Assembly: GCF_028583545.1 (NCBI RefSeq)
Contig: NZ_CP087106.1
Coordinates: forward strand, 2,424,501 to 2,488,500
Origin: Methylobacterium sp. NMS14P
GTDB taxonomy: Bacteria; Pseudomonadota; Alphaproteobacteria; Rhizobiales; Beijerinckiaceae
Reading direction: 5' to 3'
Length of the DNA: 64,000 nucleotides
The translations under genes were made by a program, and so were the position numbers. Numbering within the stretch: position 1 is the first letter of the stretch; each line of letters opens with the position of its first letter. The notes beneath the pieces were generated by a model. That model was not told where the DNA came from and searched no databases. It was given only the letters and a program-made list of their open reading frames with translations. Positions 20,881 through 29,955 of the stretch are shown here, in pieces.

Positions 20881-22956
20881 TCACGCCCCGGCCGGCGCGG
20901 GCAGACGCTCCGCCTCGCCGCGGGCGTCCGGGGCGCTCTCCGCCGCGCCGTCCGATCCGCCGTCCGCCGCCGCGCCGGTCGCGTCCTCCTGCGCGGCCGC
21001 CAGGATAGCCTCGACGGCCTCGCGCAGCGATCCCACCTGCGCGTCGGCCTCGGCGGCGCCCCCCGGCCCGCCGGCGAGACGGTTCGCCCCGTCATCCTGG
21101 GCGAGCCACAGGCCGAGCAGGACCGGCACGCCGGGGACCCGGTCCCGCAGCCGGCGGATCAGGCGGCGCAGGTGCGTCGGCTCGCCGTCGAGCGCCAGGG
21201 AGACCACGCAGGCGATGCGCGCCGGCCCGGCCGCGAACCGGCCGATCCGCACGGAGGCCGTCTCGGCGAAGGGGACCGTGCGGACGCCGAGGCCGCGTTT
21301 CTCCAGGATCTGCGCGAGGATCGCGGCCGCGGCCTCGTCCAGGAAGCCGCGCCCGGCCACGCACAGCACCGCGCCCTCGCGCGTCCAGGCAGCGGGCAGC
21401 GCCTCCGGGGCCGGACCCATCGGGAGCGGGCTGCAGGCGCTCTCCTCGCCGTCGCCCGTCGCCCCCGTGACGGCGTCGCTCCGGTCGGAGAGGTCGGCGA
21501 TCAGCTCGGTGAGCGCGGACCGCATCGCGCCCTTCTGCTGCGCGGTCAGCACCCCGCGGGCCGCGTCGCGGGCAGCGAGTTCCAGCGCCTTGAGCACGAC
21601 GTCGTCGTAGTAGGACGAGAGCGAGCATTGCTGCAGGATCAGCTCGGCATGGCCCAGCACCTCTTCGGAATCGCCCGCCAGGATGCGCTGGTAGAAATTC
21701 TGGACCGGCGTCAGCGCCGGCCGGTCGCCGAACAGCACGTCCAGGAACTCCAGGTGCTCGACGTAGCGGCCGAGCACCACGAGGCAGACGGTCAGCGGCG
21801 TCGAGAGCAGCAGGCCGACCGGCCCCCACAGCCACGTCCAGAACAGGGCGGAGACCAGGACCGCGAAGGGTGAGAGCCCGGTGGACTGCCCGTAGAAGAT
21901 CGGTTCGAAGACCTGACCGGTCAGCGGCTCCAGGACGACGAACAGGATCGCCACGGCGATCATCATGTTCCAGCTGGGATCGACCGCGGCGGCGAGCGCC
22001 ATCGGCAGGATCGCCGACAGGACCGCCCCGAGATACGGCACGAAGCGCATCAGGGCCGCGAAGATCGCCCAGAGCACCGGGTTCGGCACGCCGATGACGT
22101 AGAGGCCGATGCCGATGACCACGCCGAAGGCGGCGTTGAGGGCCAGCTGCACCACGAAGTAGCGGCTCAGGCGCTTGGCCGCGTCGTCGATGGCCACGGT
22201 GGTCCGGTGCAGGTCGCTCGATCCGGCCAGCCGGATCATGCGGTCGCGCAGGTCCTCGCGCTGCATCAGCACGAACAGCAGCACCACGAAGACGATGCCG
22301 ACCGTGGCCAGGGGATGCATCACCGGCGTGAGCACGGTCGAGAGCATCTCCAGGGAGCCCGGCGGGCTCGTGGCGACCTCGACCAGGACGGGCTTAGGCG
22401 CGGCCGGGGCCTGCTCGGCACTTGGCGACGGCGACGGCGACGGCGACGGGGACGGCGCGGCCGGCTGCGCCTCCGGGCTTCCGGCCTCCTTGGCGCCGCC
22501 GTGGAGCGCCCGCCCGATATTGGCGACGTACTCCGTGACGTGGCCCACGGGCGAGTCGCGCAGGCCGTTGATCTTGCGCTCGATGGTCGCCCGGTACCGC
22601 GGGACGTCCCCCGCGAGATCGGCCGCCTGGATGCCGATCAGAGTCGCCAGCGCGGCCACGATGCCCAGGGTCAGGAGCACGCTGACGCCCACCGCCACGA
22701 GCCGCGGCAGCCGCAGCCGCCGCAAGCGGTTCACCAGCGGCGTCAGCACGAACGACAGCAGCAGCGCGATCGCGATCGGGATGAAGATCTCGCGGCCGAA
22801 ATACAGCGCCGCGATGATGGTGGCGCCGACCACGACCGGCGACGCCATGGCGGCCCGCGGCGTCTCGGCCGCGGCGACGCGGGTCGGTCGCGGCGGGATC
22901 AGGGGCGTCCCGGGCCGCGCTGCCGGTTCGACCCCGACCGGGGTTCTCGTGCCCAT
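20881..22956 (-). CDS. AI-2E family transporter with long cytosolic C-terminal extension
   Basis: About 691 residues from the ATG at 22956 (a GTG at 22968 is the alternative). Eight predicted membrane segments of the PerM/TqsA/AI-2E family include FVLTPLVNRLRRLRLPRLVAVG, FVPYLGAVLSAILPMALA and LLLSTPLTVCLVVLGRY. A Ser-Pro repeat linker (about 160-185) sits in the loop between the early helices. The last roughly 250 residues are soluble, with a Rossmann-like stretch (LCVAGRGFLDEAAAAILAQI, then VLLGLWLAQD) absent from short family members. The transported substrate is unknown; AI-2 export is only the family name. Confidence 0.85.
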   Translation of the reverse strand: MGTRTPVGVEPAARPGTPLIPPRPTRVAAAETPRAAMASPVVVGATIIAALYFGREIFIPIAIALLLSFVLTPLVNRLRRLRLPRLVAVGVSVLLTLGIVAALATLIGIQAADLAGDVPRYRATIERKINGLRDSPVGHVTEYVANIGRALHGGAKEAGSPEAQPAAPSPSPSPSPSPSAEQAPAAPKPVLVEVATSPPGSLEMLSTVLTPVMHPLATVGIVFVVLLFVLMQREDLRDRMIRLAGSSDLHRTTVAIDDAAKRLSRYFVVQLALNAAFGVVIGIGLYVIGVPNPVLWAIFAALMRFVPYLGAVLSAILPMALAAAVDPSWNMMIAVAILFVVLEPLTGQVFEPIFYGQSTGLSPFAVLVSALFWTWLWGPVGLLLSTPLTVCLVVLGRYVEHLEFLDVLFGDRPALTPVQNFYQRILAGDSEEVLGHAELILQQCSLSSYYDDVVLKALELAARDAARGVLTAQQKGAMRSALTELIADLSDRSDAVTGATGDGEESACSPLPMGPAPEALPAAWTREGAVLCVAGRGFLDEAAAAILAQILEKRGLGVRTVPFAETASVRIGRFAAGPARIACVVSLALDGEPTHLRRLIRRLRDRVPGVPVLLGLWLAQDDGANRLAGGPGGAAEADAQVGSLREAVEAILAAAQEDATGAAADGGSDGAAESAPDARGEAERLPAPAGA
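22424..22453. repeat. Hexanucleotide tandem repeat inside the AI-2E-type transporter gene
   Basis: Four exact GGCGAC units followed by a diverged one, encoding the Ser-Pro run of the transporter's linker. The repeat is in frame, so slippage would change linker length without breaking the gene. Confidence 0.85.
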
Positions 22957-23070
22957 ACCGTGATCCACGTCCCGAACGCCACGCGCGGGCGGCCGCCGGG
23001 AGCCGCGGAAGCCTCGCGGACGGGGAACGGCACAGGACGCGAAAACGATCCCGCGGGTTTCGCGTCTAGG

Positions 23071-24525
23071 TTAGGCCCCCGCGACGCCGGCCCGCGCCAC
23101 GTCGCCCGCATCCTTCAGCTCGGGCAGCGACCAGCACAGCTTCATCACCTTCCTGGCCTGCGCGTCCGGCAGGATCCCGGCGGCGAGGTCGGTGAACTTC
23201 GCCTCCAGCTGCGCGTCCGACATCGGCTTCTCGACGCTGCCGATGGCGTGCTCGATATGCCGGTGGAAGGTCCGCCCGTCGTTCAGCGTCACGGTCATGT
23301 CGACCTGCGCGGGGTCGACGCCGGGAGTGATCACCGGGACCACCTTCTGGCGCAGAGCCACCACCCGCGGATCGTTCACCGCCCGGTCGCTGAACTGCTT
23401 CTCGCCGCCCGCGCCCTCCACGAAGGCGACCGCGGCCGCGTGGTAGATGCTGAACTTGCCCTCCAGGCCGGTCTTCGGCGCGGTCTTGCCGGTCAGCTCC
23501 AGGACCAGCGGGTGGACCTTCAGGTCGACGCGCTGGATGTCCTCCGGCTTGACGTGGTCCGCGTCGCGGATCTGGACCGCCGCGTCGATCGTCGGGTGCA
23601 TGACGATGCCGCAGGCGAAGGGCTTGTAGGTGTTGAGCTGCGCCTCGTAGCGGGTGCCGAGGCCGTCGGTGATCTCGGACCAGTCCTGCTTGGTGGAGAT
23701 CGTGTTGGCCCAGCCGCGCTTGGCCTCGATCATCCCGTCCGACGAGGTGAAGCCCTTCGCCGCCAGGATCGCCGCGAACAGGCCGTTGGACGCGGCCCGG
23801 CCCGGGTTGAAGCTCTTGTTCATCGAGCCGAACGACTCGCGCAGGCCCACCGGCTGCGAGGCGGCGAGGCCGAGGGCGTAGACCATCTGCTGCTCGGTGA
23901 GCCCCATCAGCTTGCCGGCCGCCGCGGCGGCGCCGAACGGCCCGCAGGTGCCGGTGATGTGCCAGCCGGCGTCGTAGTGGTTCGGGTAGACCGCGTTGCC
24001 GATCCGGCACTCGGCCTCGATCCCGACCACCAGCGCGTCGAGGAAGTCCTTGCCGGAGACCGGCTTCATCGCCGCGTAGGCCAGGATCGCCGAGGCGACC
24101 GGGCCGGCCGGGTGGATGATCGTCTTCAGGTGGGTGTCGTCGAAGTCGAAGATGTGGCTCGACACGCCGTTGAGGAAGGCGGCGTTCATGATGTCGAACC
24201 GCTCGGTCCGGCCGAACAGCCCGGCCTGCGGCGGCCCGGAGAAGGGCTGCAGCGCCGAGACCGCCACGTCCACGGTCTCGTGGTGCGAGCCGCCGATCGC
24301 CACCCCGACCCAGTTGAGGAAGCTGCGCACGCCCTCGCGGCGGACGGCCTCCGGCAGAGTGTCGTAGGACGATCCCAGGATCCACTGCGCGAGGATCTTC
24401 GTCACGTGAGGCGGCGGTGCCTTCGCGGCCGGCTTCGCGGCCTCGGCCGCCTGCGCCCCCTGAAGGGCGGGCGCCGTCAGGGCGAGGCCCGCGGCCCCGA
24501 TGAGCGAGCGGCGATTCATCGACAT
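23071..24525 (-). CDS. MmgE/PrpD family protein with Tat-like signal
   Basis: 484 residues. The start at 24525 follows GGGAGAA. The leader MSMNRRSLIGAAGLALTAPA has a twin arginine, a hydrophobic core and an Ala-rich end, so the protein looks exported. The body is MmgE/PrpD (2-methylcitrate dehydratase-like) fold: SFLNWVGVAIGG, HIFDFDDTHLKTIIHPAGP, DALVVGIEAECRIG, GWHITGTCGPFGAAAA, and the C-terminal GKFSIYHAAAVAFVEG. Family members dehydrate or isomerise small carboxylic acids in the cytosol, so the leader is unusual. A second such gene lies at 48329-49762. The substrate is unknown. Confidence 0.88.
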   Translation of the reverse strand: MSMNRRSLIGAAGLALTAPALQGAQAAEAAKPAAKAPPPHVTKILAQWILGSSYDTLPEAVRREGVRSFLNWVGVAIGGSHHETVDVAVSALQPFSGPPQAGLFGRTERFDIMNAAFLNGVSSHIFDFDDTHLKTIIHPAGPVASAILAYAAMKPVSGKDFLDALVVGIEAECRIGNAVYPNHYDAGWHITGTCGPFGAAAAAGKLMGLTEQQMVYALGLAASQPVGLRESFGSMNKSFNPGRAASNGLFAAILAAKGFTSSDGMIEAKRGWANTISTKQDWSEITDGLGTRYEAQLNTYKPFACGIVMHPTIDAAVQIRDADHVKPEDIQRVDLKVHPLVLELTGKTAPKTGLEGKFSIYHAAAVAFVEGAGGEKQFSDRAVNDPRVVALRQKVVPVITPGVDPAQVDMTVTLNDGRTFHRHIEHAIGSVEKPMSDAQLEAKFTDLAAGILPDAQARKVMKLCWSLPELKDAGDVARAGVAGA

Positions 24526-24669
24526 GGCGTTCTCCCGGACAGGGCCGCCCGGGGCGGCTCCGATTGCCGGACATGATAATGAATTCATCCCTGGGTCGGC
24601 GGCATCCGTGTTTCACACGGCCGGGTCTGACACCCTTTCCGCGCGAGAGCTTCGGTGGACGCGGCATCG

Positions 24670-24762
24670 CTGTCATCACGAGCGGAGCGAAGTGACCCAG
24701 GGCGGCGCGAACTCGATGAAGCTGGCGCCGACTGGGTTGCTTCGCTCCGCTCGCAAAGACGG
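24670..24762. repeat. Dispersed palindromic repeat, family 1, copy C
   Basis: Arms CTGTCATCACGAGCGGAGCG and, read from the other end, CCGTCTTTGCGAGCGGAGCG, about 40 nt each around a short centre. It lies between pncB (ending 24791) and the MmgE/PrpD gene start, on the minus strand side. Confidence 0.8.
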
Positions 24763-24790
24763 CGCTGCCGGTAATGGCGAGACCCCTCCG

Positions 24791-26083
24791 TCACACCACC
24801 ACCGGCAGCGCCTCCTGCTCGCCCACACCGAACACCCGCCGGTAGCGGGCGACCTCGTCGGCCGGCCCCTGTGCCTTGGTGGGATTGTCGGAGAGCTTCA
24901 CGGTCGGCCGGCCGTCGGCCTCGGTGACCTTGCAGACGATCGAGACCGGGTCGAGCTTGCCCTCCGGCAGGAGCCCGCGGAAATCGTTGGTGAGCAGCGT
25001 GCCCCAGCCGTAGCCGATGCGCATGCGGCCGTGGAACCGGGCGTGGATGCGCTCGATCTCGTCGATGTCGAGCCCGTCGGAGAAGATCGCGAGCTTGTCC
25101 CTCGGGTCGTGCCCGCGATCCTGCCAGAAGCGGATCGTCTCCTCGCCGCCCTCGATCGGGTCCTTCGAGTCGATGCGGATGCCGGTCCAGTCGCTGACCC
25201 AGTCCGGGGCGTTCGCCAGGAACCCGGTGGTCCCGTAGGTGTCAGGCAGGATCACCAGCAGGTTGCCGCCGTAATCCTCCTGCCAGTCGGCCAGCACCGC
25301 GTAGGGCGCGGCGGCGAGCGCCGCGTCGTCCTCGGCGAGCGCCGCGTAGACCATCGGCAGCTCGTGGGCGTTGGTGCCGACCGGCTCGACCTCCTGCCGG
25401 GCCGCGATCAGGCAGTTGGAGGTGCCGAGGAACGCGCCGCCGAGGCCCTCCGCCATCGCCTGCACGCACCAGTCCTGCCACAGGAAGCCGTGGCGCCGGC
25501 GCGTGCCGAAATCCGCCACCGACAGGTCCGGCAGCCTCTGCAGCCGCTCGATCTTCTCCCAGACCCGGGTCATGGCGCGGGCGTAGAGCACCTGCAGGTC
25601 GAGCTTGCCGAGGCCCCGCAGCACGGCCCGCGCCCGCAGCTCGTTGAGGATCGCGAGCGCCGGGACCTCCCACATCGTGGTCTCGACCCAGGGGCCGTGG
25701 AAGGTCAGCTCGTACTGGCCGTCATGGACGGCGAGCTCGTATTCGGGGAGCTGGAAGCCCTCGAACCAGCTCACGAATTCCGGGCCGAGGATGCGCCCCT
25801 GGCCGCGGAAGACGTTGCCGCGCAGCCAAGTGATCTCGCCTTTGCTGAGGCGCAGGGTCCGGGCGTGGTCGAGCTGCTCCCGCAGCAGCCCGGCATCGAC
25901 CTCGTCGGCGATGCGGATGCGCCGCGTGCGGTTGGTGATGCCGAAGGTGGTCCGGATGTCGGGATGCCGGCGCAGGATCGTCTGCGCCATCAGGAGCTTG
26001 TAGAAATCAGTGTCGAGCAGCGACCGCACGATCGGGTCGATGCGGAAGCTGTGGTCGTAGACTCGCTTCGCTAGATCCAGCAT
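24791..26083 (-). CDS. pncB: Nicotinate phosphoribosyltransferase
   Basis: Makes nicotinate mononucleotide from nicotinate and PRPP in NAD salvage. 430 residues from the ATG at 26083. Motifs: [16 protein letters not shown] at the N-terminus; [15 protein letters not shown], whose neighbourhood in the family carries the regulatory phosphohistidine; [22 protein letters not shown]; and [14 protein letters not shown] and [11 protein letters not shown] in the PRPP/phosphate site. An in-frame extension to 26146 is not supported. It is a single gene, with palindromic repeats on both sides. Confidence 0.95.
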   Translation of the reverse strand: MLDLAKRVYDHSFRIDPIVRSLLDTDFYKLLMAQTILRRHPDIRTTFGITNRTRRIRIADEVDAGLLREQLDHARTLRLSKGEITWLRGNVFRGQGRILGPEFVSWFEGFQLPEYELAVHDGQYELTFHGPWVETTMWEVPALAILNELRARAVLRGLGKLDLQVLYARAMTRVWEKIERLQRLPDLSVADFGTRRRHGFLWQDWCVQAMAEGLGGAFLGTSNCLIAARQEVEPVGTNAHELPMVYAALAEDDAALAAAPYAVLADWQEDYGGNLLVILPDTYGTTGFLANAPDWVSDWTGIRIDSKDPIEGGEETIRFWQDRGHDPRDKLAIFSDGLDIDEIERIHARFHGRMRIGYGWGTLLTNDFRGLLPEGKLDPVSIVCKVTEADGRPTVKLSDNPTKAQGPADEVARYRRVFGVGEQEALPVVV

Positions 26084-26228
26084 GCTCTCGGGACTCGACC
26101 GTGCGCTTCTCCCGCGCAGAGCGCATGCCGAGCGCGGCCCCGTCAAGGAGACGGGCGGCGCTGCCCGGACCTGGAAAACGGTTTACGGGGCTAAGCTATT
26201 ACGGCCCTGGTTGCACCGCGTCTCGGCC

Positions 26229-26345
26229 GTTATTCCGGGGCGCCGGAGGCGGGCAATCCAGAGCCGCCGACAGCGCCCAGCCGACCACGCCGCGCGGTTA
26301 CTGGCTTCCGGGCCCTGCTCCGCAGTCCCCGAATGGCGGGAATGA
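26229..26345. repeat. Palindromic repeat, family 4, within a 357-bp gene-free stretch
   Basis: Starts GTTATTCCGGGGCGCC and ends CGGGAATGAC, so its tips are inverted copies. The interior (CAATCCAGAGCCGCC, then CGCGGTTACTGGCTTCCGGG) looks like a degraded copy of the ATTCCGGGG-type intergenic repeats I associate with Methylobacterium genomes. The surrounding stretch 26084-26440 holds no convincing gene, only this repeat and a terminator-like hairpin. Confidence 0.55.
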
Positions 26346-26397
26346 CATCGAAGGGCGTCGGGTCAGGAGCATGCACTCCGTGACCCGGCACCATGCA

Positions 26398-26414
26398 CCG
26401 GATGAGGCATCCGG
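26398..26414 (-). terminator. Small hairpin downstream of the FMN-binding stress protein gene
   Basis: CCGGATG-AGG-CATCCGG, a perfect 7-bp stem with a 3-nt loop, 27 bp beyond the stop of the minus-strand gene at 26441. There is no clear T run after it. Confidence 0.45.
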
Positions 26415-26440
26415 CATGTCTGTGCGTCAGCCTCGGACGC

Positions 26441-26944
26441 TCAGGCGAGATCGACCTTCTTGGTCTCGGTCTTCGGGCTCTCGCCGGTGAGCGAGGCCTT
26501 CACGTAGCCGTAGAGGTGCAGCATCGTGCTGTTGGGGCTGTCCCAGTACTCGCCCTTCTCCGGGTGGACGCGGATCAGCGCGACCTCCGGATCGTCCTTG
26601 CCGTTGGGGAACCAGGTCTTCAAGCTCTCATTCCACTTCGCGTCGATGATCGACTGGTCGCGGACGATCTCGGCCTTGCCGGCCACCGAGACGTAGTTCT
26701 GGCTCGACGGGTCGGAATAGGCCAGGTTGATCTGGTTGTCCTTGCTGATCTCGGCCGTCTTCGGCGAGTGCAGCTTGGTGAAGAACCACAGGTCGCCGTT
26801 CTCGTCGGCGTCGTTGTTCCACATCGGGCGGCTGTTGAGCGTGCCGTCGGAATCGACGGTGGTCATCATGGCGATCTTCACGTCCTTGATGAGCTCGAAC
26901 AGCTTCTTCGCGCCCTCGTGGTCGCGGTGGTTGCCCTGATGCAT
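26441..26944 (-). CDS. Pyridoxamine 5'-phosphate oxidase-fold general stress protein
   Basis: 167 residues of the split-barrel FMN-binding family (GS26-like). The pattern is IKDVKIAMMTTVDSDGTLNSRPMW, DLWFFTKLHSPKTAEI, INLAYSDPSSQNYVSVAGKAEIV, then WFPNGKDDPEVALIRVHPEKGEYWD, close to the bacterial general stress proteins described near YdaG/GS26. It probably binds FMN or F420-like flavin and reduces an unknown substrate. Codon use is ordinary. It is divergent from a small secreted protein gene. Confidence 0.9.
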   Translation of the reverse strand: MHQGNHRDHEGAKKLFELIKDVKIAMMTTVDSDGTLNSRPMWNNDADENGDLWFFTKLHSPKTAEISKDNQINLAYSDPSSQNYVSVAGKAEIVRDQSIIDAKWNESLKTWFPNGKDDPEVALIRVHPEKGEYWDSPNSTMLHLYGYVKASLTGESPKTETKKVDLA

Positions 26945-27071
26945 GAAAATGGTCTCCTACACGTCGTTTCGGTCCCGGCGGGGTCCCCGGAGGGGGCCCC
27001 GGCCGAAGGCTGCCCCGACAACGGATCAATCTCCCGTTGGTTCAGCTTGCCCGTGCGGCGAGGAGGTTCGG

Positions 27072-27356
27072 ATGCGACGTGTTCGGGGGATCGGCCGCGC
27101 GGCGGCGCTGGCGCTCTGCGGGCTCGGCCTCTGCGCGCTGCCGGCCGCCGCCGAGGTGCGCTTCGGCCCGGGCGTGCGCATCGGCGGCCACGACTTCTCG
27201 AACCGGCGCTACGGCAGCGTCCATATCGAGCGCGTGAAGCGCCTGCGCGGCCCGCTCGGCTGCCGCCGCCTGCGCCACGGGGTCTACCGGCGCGGCGACG
27301 GGACCGTGGTGCGCGGACCCATGGAGGCATGCAACCTCGTCGCCCGCCCGCACTGA
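27072..27356 (+). CDS. Small secreted basic protein, 94 residues
   Basis: The ATG at 27072 has a strong GAGGAGG just upstream. A signal peptide (RRVRGIGRAAALALCGLGL, cleavage after PAAA near residue 27) precedes a mature part of about 67 residues. That part is rich in Arg and Gly, with two Cys residues (PLGCRRLRHGVYRRG and MEACNLV) that could form a disulfide. I do not recognise the family. It is probably a periplasmic protein. Confidence 0.7.
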   Translation: MRRVRGIGRAAALALCGLGLCALPAAAEVRFGPGVRIGGHDFSNRRYGSVHIERVKRLRGPLGCRRLRHGVYRRGDGTVVRGPMEACNLVARPH

Positions 27357-27492
27357 GGCGAACCGCCCGGCCGGGACGGCCACGGGGACGCAGGCCGCCG
27401 GCGCCGAAGCCGATTGCGGGCCCGGGGTCTGGTGTTCTCGGCCCGCTCGGTTACATGCACTGGCATACCTGCTTGCCCCGCTGGAGGACATC

Positions 27493-28641
27493 TTGGCGAT
27501 CACCCGCGACGACGTGCTGAAGGCGCTCGCCGGCATCACGGTCGATGCCGCCGGCACCACCCTGCCCGGCTCGGGACGGCTCTCCCAGGTCGTGGTCGAT
27601 CCGAACAACCGGGTGATGTTCTCGATCCTGGTCGATGCCAGCGAGGCCGAGCGGTTCGAGCCGGTGCGGCGCCAGGCCGAGGGGCGCGTCCTGCAGATGC
27701 CGGGCGTCTCGGGCGTGTTCGCGAGCCTTACCTCCGAGCGGAACCAGAGCCACCCGGCCCAGAGCGGCGCCGCCCCCCGCCCCGTGACGCCGCCGCCGGT
27801 GGCGCCGCCGCGGCCCGGCGCGCCGCCGAACCAGGGGCCGCAGATCGCGGGCGTGCGCCACATCGTGGCCGTCGCCTCCGGCAAGGGCGGCGTCGGCAAG
27901 TCGACCACCGCCTGCAACCTCGCCCTGGCGCTCCAGGCGCAGGGGCTGAAGGTCGGCCTCCTCGACGCCGACATCTACGGTCCGTCCGTGCCGAAGCTGT
28001 TCGGGCTCTCGGGCAAGCCGACCGTGGTCGACAACAAGGCCATGGAGCCGATGGTCGGCTACGGGCTCAAGGTCATGTCGATCGGCTTCCTGATCGAGCC
28101 CGAGACGGCGATGATCTGGCGCGGCCCGATGGTCCAGTCGGCGATCACCCAGATGCTGCGCGACGTGCTCTGGGGCGAACTCGACGTGCTGCTCGTCGAC
28201 ATGCCGCCCGGCACCGGCGACGCGCAGCTCACCATGGCGCAGGCGACGCCGCTCTCCGGCGCCGTGATCGTCTCGACCCCGCAGGACCTCGCGCTGATCG
28301 ACGCGCGACGCGGCGTGACCATGTTCAAGAAGGTCGCGGTGCCGATCCTCGGCGTGATCGAGAACATGGCGACCTTCGTCTGCCCGAATTGCGGCCACGC
28401 CTCGCACATCTTCGGGCATGGCGGCGCGCGGAACGAGGCGCAGCGCCTCGGCGTGCCGTTCCTCGGCGAGGTGCCGCTGAACATGACCATCCGCGAGACC
28501 TCGGATTCCGGTCGGCCGGTGGTGGCGACCGACCCGGAGGGGCCGCACGCCAAGGTCTACCGCGACATCGCCGCTCAGCTCTGGGCGAACCTGTCCGGCG
28601 CGCCGGCCGGTCGGACGGCGCCGAAGATCGTCTTCGAGTGA
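27493..28641 (+). CDS. apbC: Mrp/NBP35-family iron-sulfur carrier ATPase
   Basis: Delivers iron-sulfur clusters to apoproteins. 382 residues from a TTG start at 27493 with GGAGG at 27483-27487. An N-terminal MIP18/DUF59-type domain (about 4-85) and a Pro-rich linker (about 95-115) precede the P-loop ATPase. The deviant Walker A ASGKGGVGKST spans 128-138, VDMPPGTGD lies near 235-243, and the cluster-holding CPNC is at 297-300. mobA follows four bases downstream, so the two are likely co-transcribed. Confidence 0.95.
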   Translation: MAITRDDVLKALAGITVDAAGTTLPGSGRLSQVVVDPNNRVMFSILVDASEAERFEPVRRQAEGRVLQMPGVSGVFASLTSERNQSHPAQSGAAPRPVTPPPVAPPRPGAPPNQGPQIAGVRHIVAVASGKGGVGKSTTACNLALALQAQGLKVGLLDADIYGPSVPKLFGLSGKPTVVDNKAMEPMVGYGLKVMSIGFLIEPETAMIWRGPMVQSAITQMLRDVLWGELDVLLVDMPPGTGDAQLTMAQATPLSGAVIVSTPQDLALIDARRGVTMFKKVAVPILGVIENMATFVCPNCGHASHIFGHGGARNEAQRLGVPFLGEVPLNMTIRETSDSGRPVVATDPEGPHAKVYRDIAAQLWANLSGAPAGRTAPKIVFE

Positions 28642-28645
28642 GGCC

Positions 28646-29260
28646 GTGGCGCCGCCGGCTGTCTCTCTGCCGGTCCTGGGCCTGATCCTGGCCGGCGGGC
28701 AGGCGCGGCGGATGGGCGGCGGCGACAAGCCGCTGCTGCGCCTCGGCGGGCGGACCCTGCTGGAGCGGGTGGTCGAGCGGCTGGGGCCGCAATGCGGGGC
28801 CGGTCTGGCGCTCAGCGCCAACGGCGACCCGGCGCGGTTCTCCGGGTTTCCCGGTCCGGTCCTGCCGGACCCCCTGCCGGAACAGCCGGGCCCGCTCGCC
28901 GGCATCCTCGCCGGGCTGGAGCACGCCGACGCGCGGGGTGTCCCGCGGATCGTCAGCGTCTCGGGCGACGCGCCGTTTCTGCCGGGGGATCTGGTGGCGC
29001 GGCTCTACGCTGTCGCGTCGGAAACCGGCATCGCGCTCGCGGCCTCAGGGGAGCGGCAGCACTACACGATCGCGCTCTGGCCGACGGCTCTGAGCGATGC
29101 ACTTCGGGACTGTCTCGAACGCGGCGAGCGGCGCGTCGGCGCCTTCATCGCGCGCCACGGGGCCGCGGTCGCGACCTGGCCGGTCGAGCCGGTAGACCCG
29201 TTCCTCAACATCAATTCGCCGGAGGATCTGGTGGCGGCTCAAGCCCTATTCCGCGGGTAA
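28646..29260 (+). CDS. mobA: Molybdenum cofactor guanylyltransferase
   Basis: Attaches GMP to molybdopterin to give the bis-MGD-type cofactor. 204 residues, starting with GTG. The nucleotide-binding LILAGGQARRMGGGDKPLL is the family signature. LPDPLPEQPGPLAGILAGLE and SGDAPFLPGDLV (the metal-binding aspartate) follow, and the end has FLNINSPEDL. It is coupled to apbC by a 4-bp gap. A molybdoenzyme such as formate dehydrogenase would need this cofactor. Confidence 0.93.
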   Translation: MAPPAVSLPVLGLILAGGQARRMGGGDKPLLRLGGRTLLERVVERLGPQCGAGLALSANGDPARFSGFPGPVLPDPLPEQPGPLAGILAGLEHADARGVPRIVSVSGDAPFLPGDLVARLYAVASETGIALAASGERQHYTIALWPTALSDALRDCLERGERRVGAFIARHGAAVATWPVEPVDPFLNINSPEDLVAAQALFRG

Positions 29261-29270
29261 CGCGGGGCCG

Positions 29271-29362
29271 CCGTCATCACGAGCGAAGCGAAGTGACCCA
29301 GGGCAGCGCGACGCCTGAAGACGCGGCGCTACTCGATTGCTTCGCTTCACTCGCAAAGACGG
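29271..29362. repeat. Dispersed palindromic repeat, family 1, copy D
   Basis: Arms CCGTCATCACGAGCGAAGCG and, from the other end, CCGTCTTTGCGAGTGAAGCG, about 92 bp in all. It lies between the convergent ends of mobA and the cytosolic cyclophilin gene, the same setting as copies A and E. Confidence 0.82.
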
Positions 29363-29419
29363 GGGTGCCGAGACCATCACACGTGGACGGTCTCGGACCT
29401 GCGAGATAACGCTTCGGTC

Positions 29420-29878
29420 TCAGGCTTCCGCGACGGTCGCCTTCACGATCTTGTCCGGCGAGCGCGGCGGCTCGCCCTTGTTGATCGTGTCGACCACGTC
29501 CATGCCTTCCACGACCTTGCCCCACACCGTGTACTGCTTGTCGAGGAAGCGGGCGTCGTCGAAGCAGATGAAGAACTGCGAGTTCGCCGAGTGCGGGAAG
29601 TTCGTCCGCGCCATGGAGCAGGTGCCGCGCACGTGCGGCTCGGCGTTGAACTCGGCCTTCAGATCCGGCAGGTCGGAGCCGCCCGAACCGGTGCCGGTCG
29701 GGTCGCCGGTCTGGGCCATGAACCCGTCGATCACCCGGTGGAACGGCACGCCGTCGTAGAAGCCCTGGGCGGCGAGCGTCTTGATCCGCTCGACGTGGCC
29801 CGGGGCGAGGTCGGGGCGCAGCGCGATCACGACGCGGCCCTTGGTGGTCTCCAGCACGATGGTCTCGTTGTCGGCCAT
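29420..29878 (-). CDS. ppiB: Cytosolic cyclophilin-type peptidyl-prolyl isomerase
   Basis: 152-residue cyclophilin with no signal peptide. Motifs: FYDGVPFHRVIDGFMAQTGDP (catalytic Arg in HRVIDGF), CSMARTNFPHSANSQFFICFDD and YTVWGKVVEGMDVV. It accelerates proline isomerisation during folding. GGAAGGAAAG precedes the ATG. With the exported cyclophilin at 30461 it brackets a small secreted protein gene, all on one strand after coaD and gyrA. Confidence 0.95.
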   Translation of the reverse strand: MADNETIVLETTKGRVVIALRPDLAPGHVERIKTLAAQGFYDGVPFHRVIDGFMAQTGDPTGTGSGGSDLPDLKAEFNAEPHVRGTCSMARTNFPHSANSQFFICFDDARFLDKQYTVWGKVVEGMDVVDTINKGEPPRSPDKIVKATVAEA

Positions 29879-29955
29879 AGTCTTTCCTTCCGGTTGGGGG
29901 AACTGTATCGGCGCGCGCCGGATCCGGCCAGCGCCCGTGACGGCTTCGCCGGCGC

